Position numbers and translations under genes: made by a program
Notes under the pieces: model-generated
Told to the model about the DNA's origin: nothing
The model's database searches: none
Seen by the model: the letters and a program-made list of their open reading frames with translations, nothing else
In this document: positions 53,576 to 64,000 of the stretch, one piece after another
Layout of the letters: every line of letters begins with the position of its first letter
How positions within the stretch are numbered: the stretch's first letter is position 1
Assembly: GCF_001510655.1 (NCBI RefSeq)
Contig: NZ_LMVC01000001.1
Span: forward strand, 702,576 to 766,575
DNA length: 64,000 nucleotides
Direction: 5' to 3'
From: Fictibacillus sp. FJAT-27399
Lineage (GTDB): Bacteria; Bacillota; Bacilli; Bacillales; Fictibacillaceae

Positions 53576-54874
53576 ATGTCAAAACAATTAAAGCCAGTTT
53601 CCGGTCTGCAAGGAACCATCCAAATTCCTGGAGATAAATCCATCTCTCACCGGGCGGTTATGTTCGGTTCAATTGCTGAAGGACGTACAACTGTTCAAGG
53701 ATTCCTTCCTGGAGATGATTGTTTAAGTACCATTGATTGCTTCAGAAAAATGGGAGTCAGCATTCATCAGGAAAATGACACAGTTATAATAGAAGGAAAA
53801 GGGTTAGAAGGGCTCAAAGAACCTGTTGATATTTTGGATGTCGGAAACTCCGGCACTACGATTCGGCTTATGCTTGGCATCCTTGCAAATACACCATTTC
53901 ATTCCTGTATTACCGGTGATGCATCCATTGCAAAACGGCCAATGAAAAGGGTAACCGGCCCGTTAAGGAGTATGGGTGCTGCCATTGAAGGAAGAGATGA
54001 AGGGAATTTTGTTCCTTTAAGCATACGAGGAGGCCAATGCAAGGGGACCGATTATCAGTCACCGGTTGCCAGTGCACAAGTGAAATCAGCGATCTTGCTT
54101 GCAGGGGTATCTGCTGAAGGAACAACATCTGTTACAGAACCACATAAATCCCGTGATCATACTGAGCGGATGCTTGGAGCGTTTGGCTGCAAGGTAGCTG
54201 TCGATGGCAACACAGCAAGTATAAAAGGAGGTCAAGTTTTAAAAGGAACACATATAGAAGTACCCGGAGATATTTCTTCTGCCGCTTTTTTCCTTGTCGC
54301 TGGCTCCATTGTACCCGAGAGTGAGATCACTTTGAAAAAAGTAGGGATGAATCCAACGAGGACAGGGATCATCGATGTTCTAAAACAAATGGGCGCAGAT
54401 ATTACCATTTCACCGATTGAAGGGGAGGGTGCTGAGCCGTACGCGGACCTTACAGTAAGAACTTCAAAACTTAAAGGAATTGAGATCAGCGGAGAGATCA
54501 TTCCCAGGTTAATAGATGAGATTCCGATTATTGCTCTGGCTGCCACTCAAGCATCAGGGACAACAGTGATCAAAGATGCGGCGGAATTAAAAGTGAAAGA
54601 AACAAACAGGATTGATACTGTCGTTCACGAACTGCAAAAAACGGGCGCAAAAATTGAAGCGACCTCAGATGGGATGATCATTAGCGAAACATCATTACTA
54701 AAGGGAGCCGAAGTAGACAGCCATGGAGATCACCGGATCGGCATGATGCTCGCTGTCGCATCCTGCCTGTGTAAAGGTGAAACCACGCTGTTAAACAGTG
54801 AGGCTGTAGCCGTTTCGTATCCTGGTTTTTTCGGAGAGCTCGATCACCTGCAGAGCAAAAATATCAGAGTTTAG
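53576..54874 (+). CDS. aroE: 5-enolpyruvylshikimate-3-phosphate synthase
   Basis: 432 aa. It joins PEP to shikimate-3-phosphate. Hallmarks: [40 protein letters not shown], and the C-terminal [14 protein letters not shown]. Named aroE as in B. subtilis (aroA elsewhere). ATG 53576 has AGGAGG upstream; the adjacent TTG 53573 is in frame. Ends the operon; no hisC or trp genes follow, unlike the B. subtilis supraoperon. Confidence 0.95.
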   Translation: MSKQLKPVSGLQGTIQIPGDKSISHRAVMFGSIAEGRTTVQGFLPGDDCLSTIDCFRKMGVSIHQENDTVIIEGKGLEGLKEPVDILDVGNSGTTIRLMLGILANTPFHSCITGDASIAKRPMKRVTGPLRSMGAAIEGRDEGNFVPLSIRGGQCKGTDYQSPVASAQVKSAILLAGVSAEGTTSVTEPHKSRDHTERMLGAFGCKVAVDGNTASIKGGQVLKGTHIEVPGDISSAAFFLVAGSIVPESEITLKKVGMNPTRTGIIDVLKQMGADITISPIEGEGAEPYADLTVRTSKLKGIEISGEIIPRLIDEIPIIALAATQASGTTVIKDAAELKVKETNRIDTVVHELQKTGAKIEATSDGMIISETSLLKGAEVDSHGDHRIGMMLAVASCLCKGETTLLNSEAVAVSYPGFFGELDHLQSKNIRV

Positions 54875-54920
54875 TTTGCACACCTTTATTATAGTAGAAA
54901 AAATTCAGTACAGAGCATAA

Positions 54921-54956
54921 ACTGCGGAGAGGCTAATGCGCCTCTCCGCTTTTTAA
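54921..54956 (+). terminator. aro operon terminator
   Basis: GCGGAGAG/CTCTCCGC hairpin with T run. Confidence 0.88.
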
Positions 54957-55044
54957 GTTGTATGTGAAGGAGTTCTTTACATTCTTGCTTGGATGTATGC
55001 CCAAAGGATATGGTATGATACAATCATTGAGAGTATGGAATTAG

Positions 55045-56681
<1,637 letters not shown>

Positions 56682-56682
<1 letters not shown>

Positions 56683-56708
56683 AAAAACGGCCCTCGGCCG
56701 TTTTTTTA
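56682..56708 (+). terminator. Terminator after the ABC-F gene
   Basis: AAACGGCC/GGCCGTTT stem with seven T residues. Confidence 0.92.
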
Positions 56709-57095
56709 TTTGTACAAACTTCCAATTGCCAGCAAAAAAGTGGTATTGAATAGTCTCGAAAAGCACCGGTACAGCTCTAAGTTTACTTTTTATTTTTTGA
56801 GGTAATTATAACCAGATAAAGACAGTTAACAAGCCAAAGAGAAAAGCAGCAGCAAGAGATAAAACAATTAATGAAACGGAATAAAAATAATCGGGAAATA
56901 TAGACTATATACTTCTAATGCAATCGTACTATATTGGGAATTTTATGTAAATTCCATTTATCTGAAAATATTAACATTTCTTTCTATGAATTGTGATTGA
57001 TATGGTAGAATTATTTCCCATTGTCTGAATTCCCTTGTTTTTTAAATTTTTTCTTTGTATAGTGTGAATATTATTAATTTAGAAAGGATGCTGAA
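56709..57095. other. 387-bp gene-free interval
   Basis: AT-rich DNA between the ABC-F terminator and pxpB. A minus-strand stretch (about 56806-56900) reads as a hydrophobic peptide (SVSLIVLSLAAAFLFGLL) but has no start codon or ribosome site. A TATAGT-type -10 at 57058-57063 may serve the pxp operon. No operator or structured RNA is recognised. Confidence 0.5.
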
Positions 57096-57815
57096 ATGTT
57101 TCAAGATATTAATTATTTCCGCTTTGGGGAAGCTGGAATTCTCATGGAATTTGGCCATGAGGTCAGTGAAGAAATGAATCAGCAAATTCATGAAATCTCT
57201 GGATGGCTCAATGAGAATCCTTTTGATGGGTTTATTGAAACAATTCCTGCTTACACCACACTTACTGTACTATACGATCCTATGAAATTTGTACACCCTG
57301 AAAAATCAGCATTCGAACTGGCAAAAAATCGGGTTGAAATTCGTATTGAATCTATGCCAAAAGAAAGCGCTGCCGCAGGAAGGGTAATAAGAATTCCAGT
57401 TTGTTACGGGGGAGACTTTGGTCCTGACCTTCAGAACGTGGCGAAATTTAACAAGCTTACAGAAAAAGAAGTGATAAAAATACATACTGAGAAGACCTGC
57501 TACGTATATATGCTCGGCTTCGCGCCAGGGTTTCCTTTCTTAGGAGGCATGTCTTCTGAAATTGCTGCTCCAAGGCTTTCCTCTCCCCGCCTGTCCATTC
57601 CAAAAGGAAGCGTGGGAATTGCAGGAGAACAGACAGGGATTTACCCAATTGAAACTCCCGGTGGCTGGCAATTGATCGGCAGGACGCCCCTGGAACTGTT
57701 CAGGCCTACTGAAAATCCGCCAACACTGCTTGAGGCTGGAGATCAAGTTGAGTTTTATGAGATTACAACAGAAGAATATCATTCATGGGAGGCTGAAGAT
57801 GACCATCAAGATTGA
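57096..57815 (+). CDS. pxpB: 5-oxoprolinase subunit PxpB (KipI-like)
   Basis: 239 aa. PxpB with PxpA and PxpC hydrolyses 5-oxoproline to glutamate with ATP. KipI-type signatures: RFGEAGILMEFG at the start, CYVYMLGFAPGFPFLGGM, SIPKGSVGIAGEQTGIYPIETPGGWQLIGRTP. In B. subtilis KipI also inhibits KinA. AAAGGATG precedes the ATG. It overlaps pxpC by 17 nt. Confidence 0.92.
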   Translation: MFQDINYFRFGEAGILMEFGHEVSEEMNQQIHEISGWLNENPFDGFIETIPAYTTLTVLYDPMKFVHPEKSAFELAKNRVEIRIESMPKESAAAGRVIRIPVCYGGDFGPDLQNVAKFNKLTEKEVIKIHTEKTCYVYMLGFAPGFPFLGGMSSEIAAPRLSSPRLSIPKGSVGIAGEQTGIYPIETPGGWQLIGRTPLELFRPTENPPTLLEAGDQVEFYEITTEEYHSWEAEDDHQD

Positions 57816-58767
57816 TAAACCTGGGATGCTGACCAGCCTTCAGGATCTCGGACGCTATACTTATCAGCAATATGGGGTCATTGTAAATGGAGCGATGGAT
57901 CCTTTTGCACATACTGCAGCCAATCTGCTAGTTGGAAATCCTGAAGGAGAAGCAACGCTTGAAGTCACACTGACCGGCCCTAAGCTTACTTTTGGGATAG
58001 ATACTTACATTGCTATCTGCGGTGCTGATCTCACCCCGTCTATTAATGAAAAACCCATTGAGAACTGGAGAACAATCTCCGTTAAACAAGGGGATGTTCT
58101 GGAATTCGGAAAGTGCAAGTGGGGATGCCGGGCCTACATTGCTGTAGCTGGAGGTTTTGATACTAAGCGGGAGATGGGGAGCAAAAGCACATATTTGCGT
58201 GCAGGCATTGGAGGTTACAAAGGCAGAGCACTCAAAGAAGGTGATACTCTATCAGTCTGTTCAGATGGAGACTCCTTTCATCCGGTTTCATTAAATTGGT
58301 TTGTAAGTCATGAATTAAGAGCAGTTTACTCAAATAAGAACACCATCCGAGCAGTTAAAGGAAGACATTTTGAACTTTTTACAAAGGAAAGCCAAGCAGC
58401 TTTTTTTAATGAAGGATTTAAGATCTCTACTCAGTCCGACAGAATGGGATATAGGGCTGAGGGTACGGCCCTGCAGCTGGAAGAACAACGAGAGATCCTT
58501 TCCGAGCCTGTCCTTTTTGGAACCGTTCAAGTTCCATCAGAAGGCAAGCCCATCATATTAATGGCCGATCGCCAAACGACAGGCGGATATCCCAAAATTG
58601 CACAGGCGGCGTATGTTGACTTGCCAAAGCTTGCACAGGCAAAACCGGGAGACTCGATTGTCTTTCAAGAGATATCAGACGAAGAAGCACAGATTAATTA
58701 TATAATTCAAAAAATACAGCTGAACTACTTAAAAACCGGAATCGGCTTAAAGAACAGGGAGAGGTGA
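57799..58767 (+). CDS. pxpC: 5-oxoprolinase subunit PxpC (KipA-like)
   Basis: 322 aa of the biotin-dependent carboxylase-like family. [15 protein letters not shown]-type N-terminus, [40 protein letters not shown] and the late [20 protein letters not shown] 57799 is chosen with GGAGGCTG upstream, inside pxpB. Confidence 0.92.
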   Translation: MTIKIDKPGMLTSLQDLGRYTYQQYGVIVNGAMDPFAHTAANLLVGNPEGEATLEVTLTGPKLTFGIDTYIAICGADLTPSINEKPIENWRTISVKQGDVLEFGKCKWGCRAYIAVAGGFDTKREMGSKSTYLRAGIGGYKGRALKEGDTLSVCSDGDSFHPVSLNWFVSHELRAVYSNKNTIRAVKGRHFELFTKESQAAFFNEGFKISTQSDRMGYRAEGTALQLEEQREILSEPVLFGTVQVPSEGKPIILMADRQTTGGYPKIAQAAYVDLPKLAQAKPGDSIVFQEISDEEAQINYIIQKIQLNYLKTGIGLKNRER

Positions 58768-58771
58768 GGAC

Positions 58772-59530
58772 ATGAATTTTTCGGTAGACTTGAATTGTGA
58801 CATGGGTGAAAGTTTTGGCCGTTATCAAATTGGCTTTGATGAAGAAATGATGGATTTTATTTCATCCGCTAATATTGCTTGCGGTTTTCACGCTGGCGAC
58901 CCTTCTATTATGAAACACACTGTTCAGCTCGCTTTAGAAAAAAAGGTAGCCATTGGAGCGCATCCAGGTTTGCCTGACCTCATGGGGTTTGGACGCCGAA
59001 ATATGTATCTTACTCCTGAGGAAGCCTATGAATATGTCCTTTATCAAGTTGGAGCATTATCAGCCTTTGTACGAGCAGAAGGCGGAAGGCTTCGCCATGT
59101 CAAACCGCATGGAGCTTTGTACAACATGGCTGCGGTTAACAAGGATCTCTCTCTCGGAATTGCTAAGGCGGTCTATAACATGGATCCTGATGTAACTCTG
59201 TTTGGACTTGCGGGGAGCCAGTTGATTGAAGCTGGAAAAGAAATTGGGCTCCAAACATGCAGTGAAGTTTTTGCTGACCGAACCTATCAGGCTGACGGCA
59301 CACTTACTCCAAGAAACGAACCGAACAGTGTTTTGACCGATGATCAGCAAGCGGCCGATCAAGTCATAAAGATGGTGAAGTACGATAAGGTAGGCACTCC
59401 TGCCGGCGATATCGGAATTAAAGCAGAGACCATCTGTATCCACGGTGATGGAGAGCATGCCCTGTCTTTTGCACAAAAGATAAACAAAGCATTCGAGAAA
59501 GAAGGCATTCAACGACTACAACACAGATAA
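58772..59530 (+). CDS. pxpA: 5-oxoprolinase subunit PxpA (LamB/YcsF family)
   Basis: 252 aa. [12 protein letters not shown] at the N-terminus, [31 protein letters not shown] and [11 protein letters not shown] are the family hallmarks, with His and Asp residues of a TIM-barrel active site. GAGGTGAGG precedes the ATG. Here it is third in the operon rather than first. Confidence 0.94.
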   Translation: MNFSVDLNCDMGESFGRYQIGFDEEMMDFISSANIACGFHAGDPSIMKHTVQLALEKKVAIGAHPGLPDLMGFGRRNMYLTPEEAYEYVLYQVGALSAFVRAEGGRLRHVKPHGALYNMAAVNKDLSLGIAKAVYNMDPDVTLFGLAGSQLIEAGKEIGLQTCSEVFADRTYQADGTLTPRNEPNSVLTDDQQAADQVIKMVKYDKVGTPAGDIGIKAETICIHGDGEHALSFAQKINKAFEKEGIQRLQHR

Positions 59531-59543
59531 GCGAGGTAAACGA

Positions 59544-60719
59544 ATGAATCAAAAAAGCAATTGGCAGCTCCTGTTAGGGGCCGCATTTTTAATGGCAACA
59601 TCTGCTATCGGGCCAGGATTCTTAACACAGACTACTGTATTTACACAATCTTTAGCTGCAAGCTTCGGATTTGTTATTTTAATATCCATTCTTCTTGATA
59701 TCGGAGCACAATTAAACGTTTGGCGAATTATCGCTGTGTCTGAGCGAAAAGCGCAGGATATAGCGAATTTGATGCTTCCGGGACTCGGCTATTTCATTGC
59801 TCTGCTTGTTGTTATTGGCGGACTTGCTTTCAATATCGGAAACGTGGGGGGAGCTGGTCTGGGAATCAATGTAATGTTCGGCGGAATTTCTCCTGAGGCT
59901 GGTGCAGCGATCAGCGGGGCGATTGCCATCTCCATTTTCTTGGTTAAAGAAGCCGGAAAAGCGATGGACCGTTTTACACTGGTCGCAGGTTTTGTTATGG
60001 TAGCTCTCACAGTTTATGTTGCGATTACTTCCTCGCCGCCAGTAGGTGAAGCAGTGGCAAAGACATTTGCACCTGACAAAATTGATTTTGCAGCTATCGT
60101 TACTCTCGTCGGCGGAACGGTCGGCGGATATATTACATTTGCCGGTGGACATCGACTGCTTGATGCTGGTGTTAAAGGTGAAAAAGCGTTAGGGGAAGTG
60201 AACAAAAGTGCAGTATCGGCTATCGGGATCGCCTCGATTATGCGGATTTTCCTCTTCCTTGCAGCTCTTGGAGTCGTAGCAAGCGGCGCAACATTAAATC
60301 CTGACAATCCGCCAGCATCCGTATTTCAGCATGCCGCAGGAAACATAGGCTACAAGCTTTTTGGAATTGTGATGTGGTCGGCTGCAGTTACGTCAATAAT
60401 CGGTGCTGCCTACACGTCTGTTTCATTCATCCGAACGTTTCATCCTAAACTTGAAAAATACGGAAACCTATTGATTGTAGTCTTTATCTTATTCTCAACA
60501 CTATGCTTTGTCGCGATTGGAAATCCAGTTAAAATCCTAGTGTTTGTAGGGGCATTAAATGGAATGATCCTGCCGATCATGCTCGGTGTTATGCTTGTCG
60601 CTGCCTACAATAAAAAAATTGTCGGTTCTTATAAGCATCCGTTATGGATGACCATCGTAGGCGCTATTATCGTCATCGGTATGGCAGCCATGGGTATTGA
60701 TACTTTCATGAGTCTTTAA
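59544..60719 (+). CDS. Nramp-related transporter (YcsG-like)
   Basis: 391-aa polytopic protein (about 11 helices) of the Nramp-related group found beside pxp genes (YcsG in B. subtilis). TSAIGPGFLTQTTVFTQS replaces the metal-binding DPGN of true Nramp, so divalent-metal transport is unlikely; pyroglutamate or another pxp-linked substrate is my inference. Starts 14 nt after pxpA. Confidence 0.82.
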   Translation: MNQKSNWQLLLGAAFLMATSAIGPGFLTQTTVFTQSLAASFGFVILISILLDIGAQLNVWRIIAVSERKAQDIANLMLPGLGYFIALLVVIGGLAFNIGNVGGAGLGINVMFGGISPEAGAAISGAIAISIFLVKEAGKAMDRFTLVAGFVMVALTVYVAITSSPPVGEAVAKTFAPDKIDFAAIVTLVGGTVGGYITFAGGHRLLDAGVKGEKALGEVNKSAVSAIGIASIMRIFLFLAALGVVASGATLNPDNPPASVFQHAAGNIGYKLFGIVMWSAAVTSIIGAAYTSVSFIRTFHPKLEKYGNLLIVVFILFSTLCFVAIGNPVKILVFVGALNGMILPIMLGVMLVAAYNKKIVGSYKHPLWMTIVGAIIVIGMAAMGIDTFMSL

Positions 60720-60777
60720 TACTTTTCAAATTCATCCTGAAACCTTTACAATATAAACTACGAAAGAGGTGAGCAGG

Positions 60778-61341
60778 TTGAAAAATTTAAATGAATGGTT
60801 TCAAAAAGCTTTAACAAAAGACGAATATATTGAAAGTATGCAAGTCAATAAGGAAGAGCTGATGTCGATCTACAACAGCTTCTCCCTTACTGAGGAAGAC
60901 AAGGATTTTTATCAGCAGTTTCCTGTTCTTGAACTGAAGGCAGCAGTGCTGACGGCTGACTGGTGCGGTGATGCTTTGCTATGTGTTCCGGTCATTCAGA
61001 GAATTGCAGAATATGCTGGTATCGAGCTGCGCTTTTTAATCCGTGATGAAAATCTTGAGCTTATGGATCGATATTTAACGAACGGTACAGCGCGCGCCAT
61101 TCCGAAATTCATTTTCATGGATCAAGAGGGAAATGAGAAAGCGGTATGGGGGCCTCGTTCTCCAGAGGTACAGTCTCTGATCATGCACGAACGAAGCACT
61201 TTGCCTGCAAAGGAAGATCCATCTTTTGAAGAAAAACAAAAAGAGATGTACAAGAATTTCAGAGCTCGGATGACAACAGACCAAGCTCTATGGGAATCCG
61301 TCAATAAAAGCATAAAAGAGGAACTGAAAAATCTTTTGTAA
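60778..61341 (+). CDS. Thioredoxin-family protein without CxxC
   Basis: 187 aa. N-terminal helical region (KNLNEWFQKALTKDEY...), then a thioredoxin fold with the active-site position read as LTADWCGDALLCVPV: one Trp-Cys and a second Cys six residues on instead of CxxC. The proline loop is ARAIPKFIFM. Members of this Bacillus family are uncharacterised. TTG 60778 has GAGGTG upstream; GTG 60769 is an alternative. Confidence 0.75.
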   Translation: MKNLNEWFQKALTKDEYIESMQVNKEELMSIYNSFSLTEEDKDFYQQFPVLELKAAVLTADWCGDALLCVPVIQRIAEYAGIELRFLIRDENLELMDRYLTNGTARAIPKFIFMDQEGNEKAVWGPRSPEVQSLIMHERSTLPAKEDPSFEEKQKEMYKNFRARMTTDQALWESVNKSIKEELKNLL

Positions 61342-61350
61342 GAACAGCTT

Positions 61351-61385
61351 AAGGGAGCAGCTCAAAAATGGAGCTGCTCCCTTTG
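61351..61385 (+). terminator. Rho-independent terminator
   Basis: AAGGGAGCAGCTC/GAGCTGCTCCCTT perfect stem then TTTG. Confidence 0.8.
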
Positions 61386-61474
61386 TCATGCAGGCAAACT
61401 ATTTTGTCATAAATTTGGCACCCACTATAATAGAGAAATAAGACGCAGAGAACTGAAAGAATTGAGGCGTAAAA

Positions 61475-62407
61475 ATGGAAAAACAAACTGAACAATCTAT
61501 CGGCATCTGGTACGCTGCTCTTTCGTACTTGATGTGGGGCTTTCTTCCGCTTTACTGGAAGCCTCTCCAATCTGTTGAATCTGGAGATGTACTTGCCCAC
61601 CGGATCCTCTGGTCTTTTGTATTTATGATACTGGTCATCCTTTTTATGAAGAAGACATCATCTTTCTTCAGCAATTTACAAAGCCTATTCTTACAAAAGA
61701 AAAACTTTTTTGCGGTTTTGTCTTCATCTCTTTTAATCAGTGCCAACTGGCTGATGTATATTTGGGCCGTGAATAATAATCATGTCGTTGAGGCTAGTCT
61801 GGGCTATTACATCAACCCGCTTGTCAGCGTGTTATTGGGGATTATTGTTCTGAAGGAAAAGTTGAATTATTGGCAGATCGTTTCATTCGGGGTCGCACTC
61901 GTCGGGGTGGGTCTGCTAACATTCCAATACGGAAAATTCCCATGGATTGCCGTATCCCTTGCATTGAGCTTTGGTCTGTATGGCCTCACCAAAAAAATGG
62001 GCAGCTATGATTCTATCCTTGGGCTGACTTATGAAACCATGTTTGTGGCACCTCTTGCCCTCATCTATATCGTTTTTGCCCAGCAGAAGGGTACGGAAGC
62101 CTTTGCGGCACAAAACAGCACAGTGACTTTGCTGCTGATGGGAGCGGGAATAGTAACTGCCATTCCTTTATTATGTTTTGCACAGGGCGCTAAACGGATT
62201 TCTTTATCCATGATCGGATTTCTGCAATACATCGCACCGACCATCATGCTCATCCTTGGGGTCTTCCTCTATCATGAGGATTTTTCAAATACTCGTCTTT
62301 TTTCTTTTATTTTAATTTGGATGGCTCTGGTTATCTTCTCAATTTCTAAAACAAGGTGGATGGCTCGCTTACAGCCTAAAAATAAGCATAAAACATACGG
62401 TACTTGA
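61475..62407 (+). CDS. rarD: RarD-type EamA transporter
   Basis: 310 aa, about 10 helices in two EamA repeats. RarD features: YLMWGFLPLYWKPLQSV, LAHRILWSFVFM, NWLMYIWAVNNNHVVEASLGYYINPLVSVLLG, and QYIAPTIMLILGVFLYHE. Substrate unknown (the name comes from a chloramphenicol-sensitivity phenotype). GAGGCG precedes the ATG. Confidence 0.88.
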   Translation: MEKQTEQSIGIWYAALSYLMWGFLPLYWKPLQSVESGDVLAHRILWSFVFMILVILFMKKTSSFFSNLQSLFLQKKNFFAVLSSSLLISANWLMYIWAVNNNHVVEASLGYYINPLVSVLLGIIVLKEKLNYWQIVSFGVALVGVGLLTFQYGKFPWIAVSLALSFGLYGLTKKMGSYDSILGLTYETMFVAPLALIYIVFAQQKGTEAFAAQNSTVTLLLMGAGIVTAIPLLCFAQGAKRISLSMIGFLQYIAPTIMLILGVFLYHEDFSNTRLFSFILIWMALVIFSISKTRWMARLQPKNKHKTYGT

Positions 62408-62460
62408 GCATTTTTCGCCGTAATTCTCTACTTTTCGCCAATTTTTTTGAAAGTTAACTT

Positions 62461-62507
62461 TTGACCTACGCCCATACTGTGCTAAAATAACCATGAAAAC
62501 GTTTAAT
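62461..62507 (+). promoter_or_regulatory. odhA promoter with CcpA cre site
   Basis: TTGACC (62461-62466), 16-bp spacer, TAAAAT (62483-62488). TGAAAACGTTTAAT (62494-62507) matches the cre consensus TGWAARCGYTWNCW at 13 of 14 positions and lies over the expected transcription start. Implies CcpA repression under good carbon supply. A 5' leader of about 220 nt follows; a 25-codon frame (62599-62676) in it has no proper ribosome site. Confidence 0.75.
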
Positions 62508-62719
62508 AAAGAAGTTCAAATCTGCTTTCGCTTTATTGCAAAAGATTGAATTTACTGTGATTTGTAAAAGAATCGTTTTATTGTTGAGTATTCAGGGGAT
62601 GTATTTCAATGATGATAGATTTGCTTTTGCTTTAAAAACAGGAACTTTGAGAACTTCTTGTCGTTCTCCTAATTAGTTGTTAAAAATTGATATTAAATCG
62701 CAGCAGGGGGTATCAACCA

Positions 62720-64000
62720 ATGAGCACAAACCGTCCAAGCCAGGATTCACCATGGCAGGGATTTTACGGACCGAACCTTGGTTATGTCATTGAATTGTTC
62801 GAACAGTATTCAGCTGATCCCAATTCAGTTGACGAGGAACTAAGAAAACAGTTTGAAGAGTGGGGTCCGCCACCATCTTCTGATGAAGCAAATCAAGATG
62901 CAGGCACCAGCCTGTCTCAGCAAGCTCAATCCGGAGTTTCAGTCAGCAAGATTGTTGCCGCATCGAAGCTAGCCGAAAACATCCGTACCTACGGACATTT
63001 GGCAGCAGAAATTCATCCCCTTGAAGAAGTGTCAAAAGAAATTAAGTTGCTGAATCCATCCCATTATGGACTGAGCGAGGCGGACTTGAAAACGATTCCA
63101 GCCTCTTTAATTTGGACTGAAGCGCCAAGAGATGTTCAAAATGGATTGGAAGCGATTAAACGCCTAAAAGACATTTATACGAAATCAATGGCTTATGAGT
63201 TCAGCCATGTGCATGTTGAAGAAGAACATAACTGGCTAAATAACATGGTGGAATCTGGATTCATCTATCCTGAAATGACTGATGAAGAAAAGATTGCATT
63301 ATTACAGCGCCTGACTGAAGTGGAAGGCTTTGAAAAATTCCTTCATCGTACATTTGTCGGACAGAAACGTTTCTCCATCGAAGGTCTTGACATTCTAGTT
63401 CCAATGCTCGATGAGATGATCCATCAGAGCGTTAAAGGCGGAACAAGCAACGTGATGATCGGAATGGCACACCGTGGACGCCTGAATGTACTCGCTCATA
63501 CTTTAGGGAAACCTTACGAGAAAATTTTCGCTGAATTTCATCATTCGCCAAACAAGGAGCTGATTCCTTCTGAAGGTTCGAGAGGAATTAGTTTCGGCTG
63601 GACAGGTGACGTTAAATATCATCTTGGAGCAGACCGTTCCATTGAAGAAAACACAGCCAAAGCAACATTAACGCTGGCTAATAACCCATCCCACCTTGAG
63701 TTTGTTAATCCGGTAGTCGTCGGATACACTCGTGCAGCTCAAGAAGTGCGCACAGAACCTGGATATCCTAAACAGGATGTGAATAAATCATTCGCCATTT
63801 CAATCCATGGGGATGCGGCTTTCCCGGGTGAGGGAATTGTTGCTGAGACACTTAACCTCAGCCGATTGAAAGGTTATCAAACAGGTGGATCTGTTCATAT
63901 TATCGCGAATAATATGATTGGATTTACGACTGAAAGTTCTGATTCACGTTCAACCAGATATTCAAGTGACCTTGCTAAAGGTTTTGAAATTCCTATTGTC
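62720..64000 (+). CDS. odhA: 2-oxoglutarate dehydrogenase E1 component (partial, runs off window)
   Basis: 427 codons of an E1 subunit are visible and no stop is reached. The E1 N-terminus is present ([20 protein letters not shown]), and so are [24 protein letters not shown]-type residues ([17 protein letters not shown]), [25 protein letters not shown] and [17 protein letters not shown]. Thiamine-diphosphate enzyme, first step of oxoglutarate to succinyl-CoA in the TCA cycle. AGGGGG lies upstream of ATG 62720. odhB presumably follows outside the window. Confidence 0.95.
   Translation, partial: MSTNRPSQDSPWQGFYGPNLGYVIELFEQYSADPNSVDEELRKQFEEWGPPPSSDEANQDAGTSLSQQAQSGVSVSKIVAASKLAENIRTYGHLAAEIHPLEEVSKEIKLLNPSHYGLSEADLKTIPASLIWTEAPRDVQNGLEAIKRLKDIYTKSMAYEFSHVHVEEEHNWLNNMVESGFIYPEMTDEEKIALLQRLTEVEGFEKFLHRTFVGQKRFSIEGLDILVPMLDEMIHQSVKGGTSNVMIGMAHRGRLNVLAHTLGKPYEKIFAEFHHSPNKELIPSEGSRGISFGWTGDVKYHLGADRSIEENTAKATLTLANNPSHLEFVNPVVVGYTRAAQEVRTEPGYPKQDVNKSFAISIHGDAAFPGEGIVAETLNLSRLKGYQTGGSVHIIANNMIGFTTESSDSRSTRYSSDLAKGFEIPIV

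Noticed and set aside
56806-56900. Minus-strand hydrophobic peptide frame (SVSLIVLSLAAAFLFGLL)
   Set aside because: No start codon or ribosome site in the open stretch; AT-rich DNA easily yields hydrophobic frames. Kept only as a remark in the gap entry.
62599-62676. 25-codon frame in the odhA leader (MYFNDDRFAFALKTG...)
   Set aside because: The AGGGG directly abuts the ATG with no spacing, and no regulatory codon run or attenuator hairpin is seen.

Overview
The window reads as a chromosome segment of a low-to-medium GC, endospore-forming Bacillaceae member (Bacillus/Fictibacillus-like). The grounds are B. subtilis-type proteins (BrxA, KapB, FabL, a YkpA-type ABC-F, KipI/KipA-type PxpB/PxpC, YppG-like, YjcZ-like), AGGAGG-type ribosome binding sites, frequent TTG/GTG starts, a SAM-I riboswitch, a T-box leader and GlnR/TnrA, FapR, PhoP and CcpA-type sites. 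I saw no prophage, CRISPR array, defence island or rRNA. Most of it is housekeeping, with several decayed loci and one clear small transposition event.

Layout. 0-8 kb: acetate-type symporter with its DUF485 partner; MgtC-like protein; nicotinamidase; bacilliredoxin; then an ammonium transporter operon with a GlnD-like nucleotidyltransferase and a DnaQ-type exonuclease in place of a PII gene. 8-18 kb: a repeat-rich YjcZ-like protein, PlsY, an MMPL exporter, a methyltransferase, a haloperoxidase-like PAP2 protein, threonine aldolase, amidase, a probable frameshifted gene and DUF2203. 18-25 kb: tRNA-Arg(UCG), TrhO, fruRKA, kapB and nadE. 25-30 kb: MFS transporter, a frameshifted Lrp/AsnC regulator back to back with a 5'-truncated metallo-hydrolase, Dat, DUF502, and a DUF2515 (YppC-like) pseudogene split by a 280-bp element with an 8-bp target duplication.

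30-43 kb: YppG-like protein, phosphate transporter with its PhoU-like partner (candidate PhoP box), a 42-aa unannotated small ORF, GDSL hydrolase, squalene-hopene/sporulenol cyclase, proC, cysteine dioxygenase-like protein, LysM cell-wall hydrolase, universal stress protein, SAM riboswitch-metX, and a DHA2 drug exporter whose promoter contains an LmrA-like operator. 43-55 kb: fabL under a FapR operator, a MoxR AAA/VWA pair, a MATE exporter, a dispersed repeat, aroA (DAHP synthase/chorismate mutase), and a T-box-led aroF-aroB-tyrA-aroE operon. 55-64 kb: ABC-F ATPase with a degenerate second P-loop, the 5-oxoprolinase operon pxpB-pxpC-pxpA with an Nramp-like transporter, a thioredoxin-like protein, rarD, and the start of odhA behind a promoter with a strong cre site; odhA runs off the right end.

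How the genes connect. aroA with aroF-aroB-tyrA-aroE supplies chorismate and tyrosine, and the T-box specifier reads as a Tyr codon. The nitrogen theme (amt, pxpBCA, amidase, proC, dat) and the carbon theme (fru, odhA) each carry recognisable regulatory sites. Several loci show frameshifts, some in homopolymers (A8 in asnC, T7 before the 42-aa ORF), so read errors must be separated from real decay. The split DUF2515 gene is decayed beyond doubt, because removing the element and one target copy restores a reading frame.
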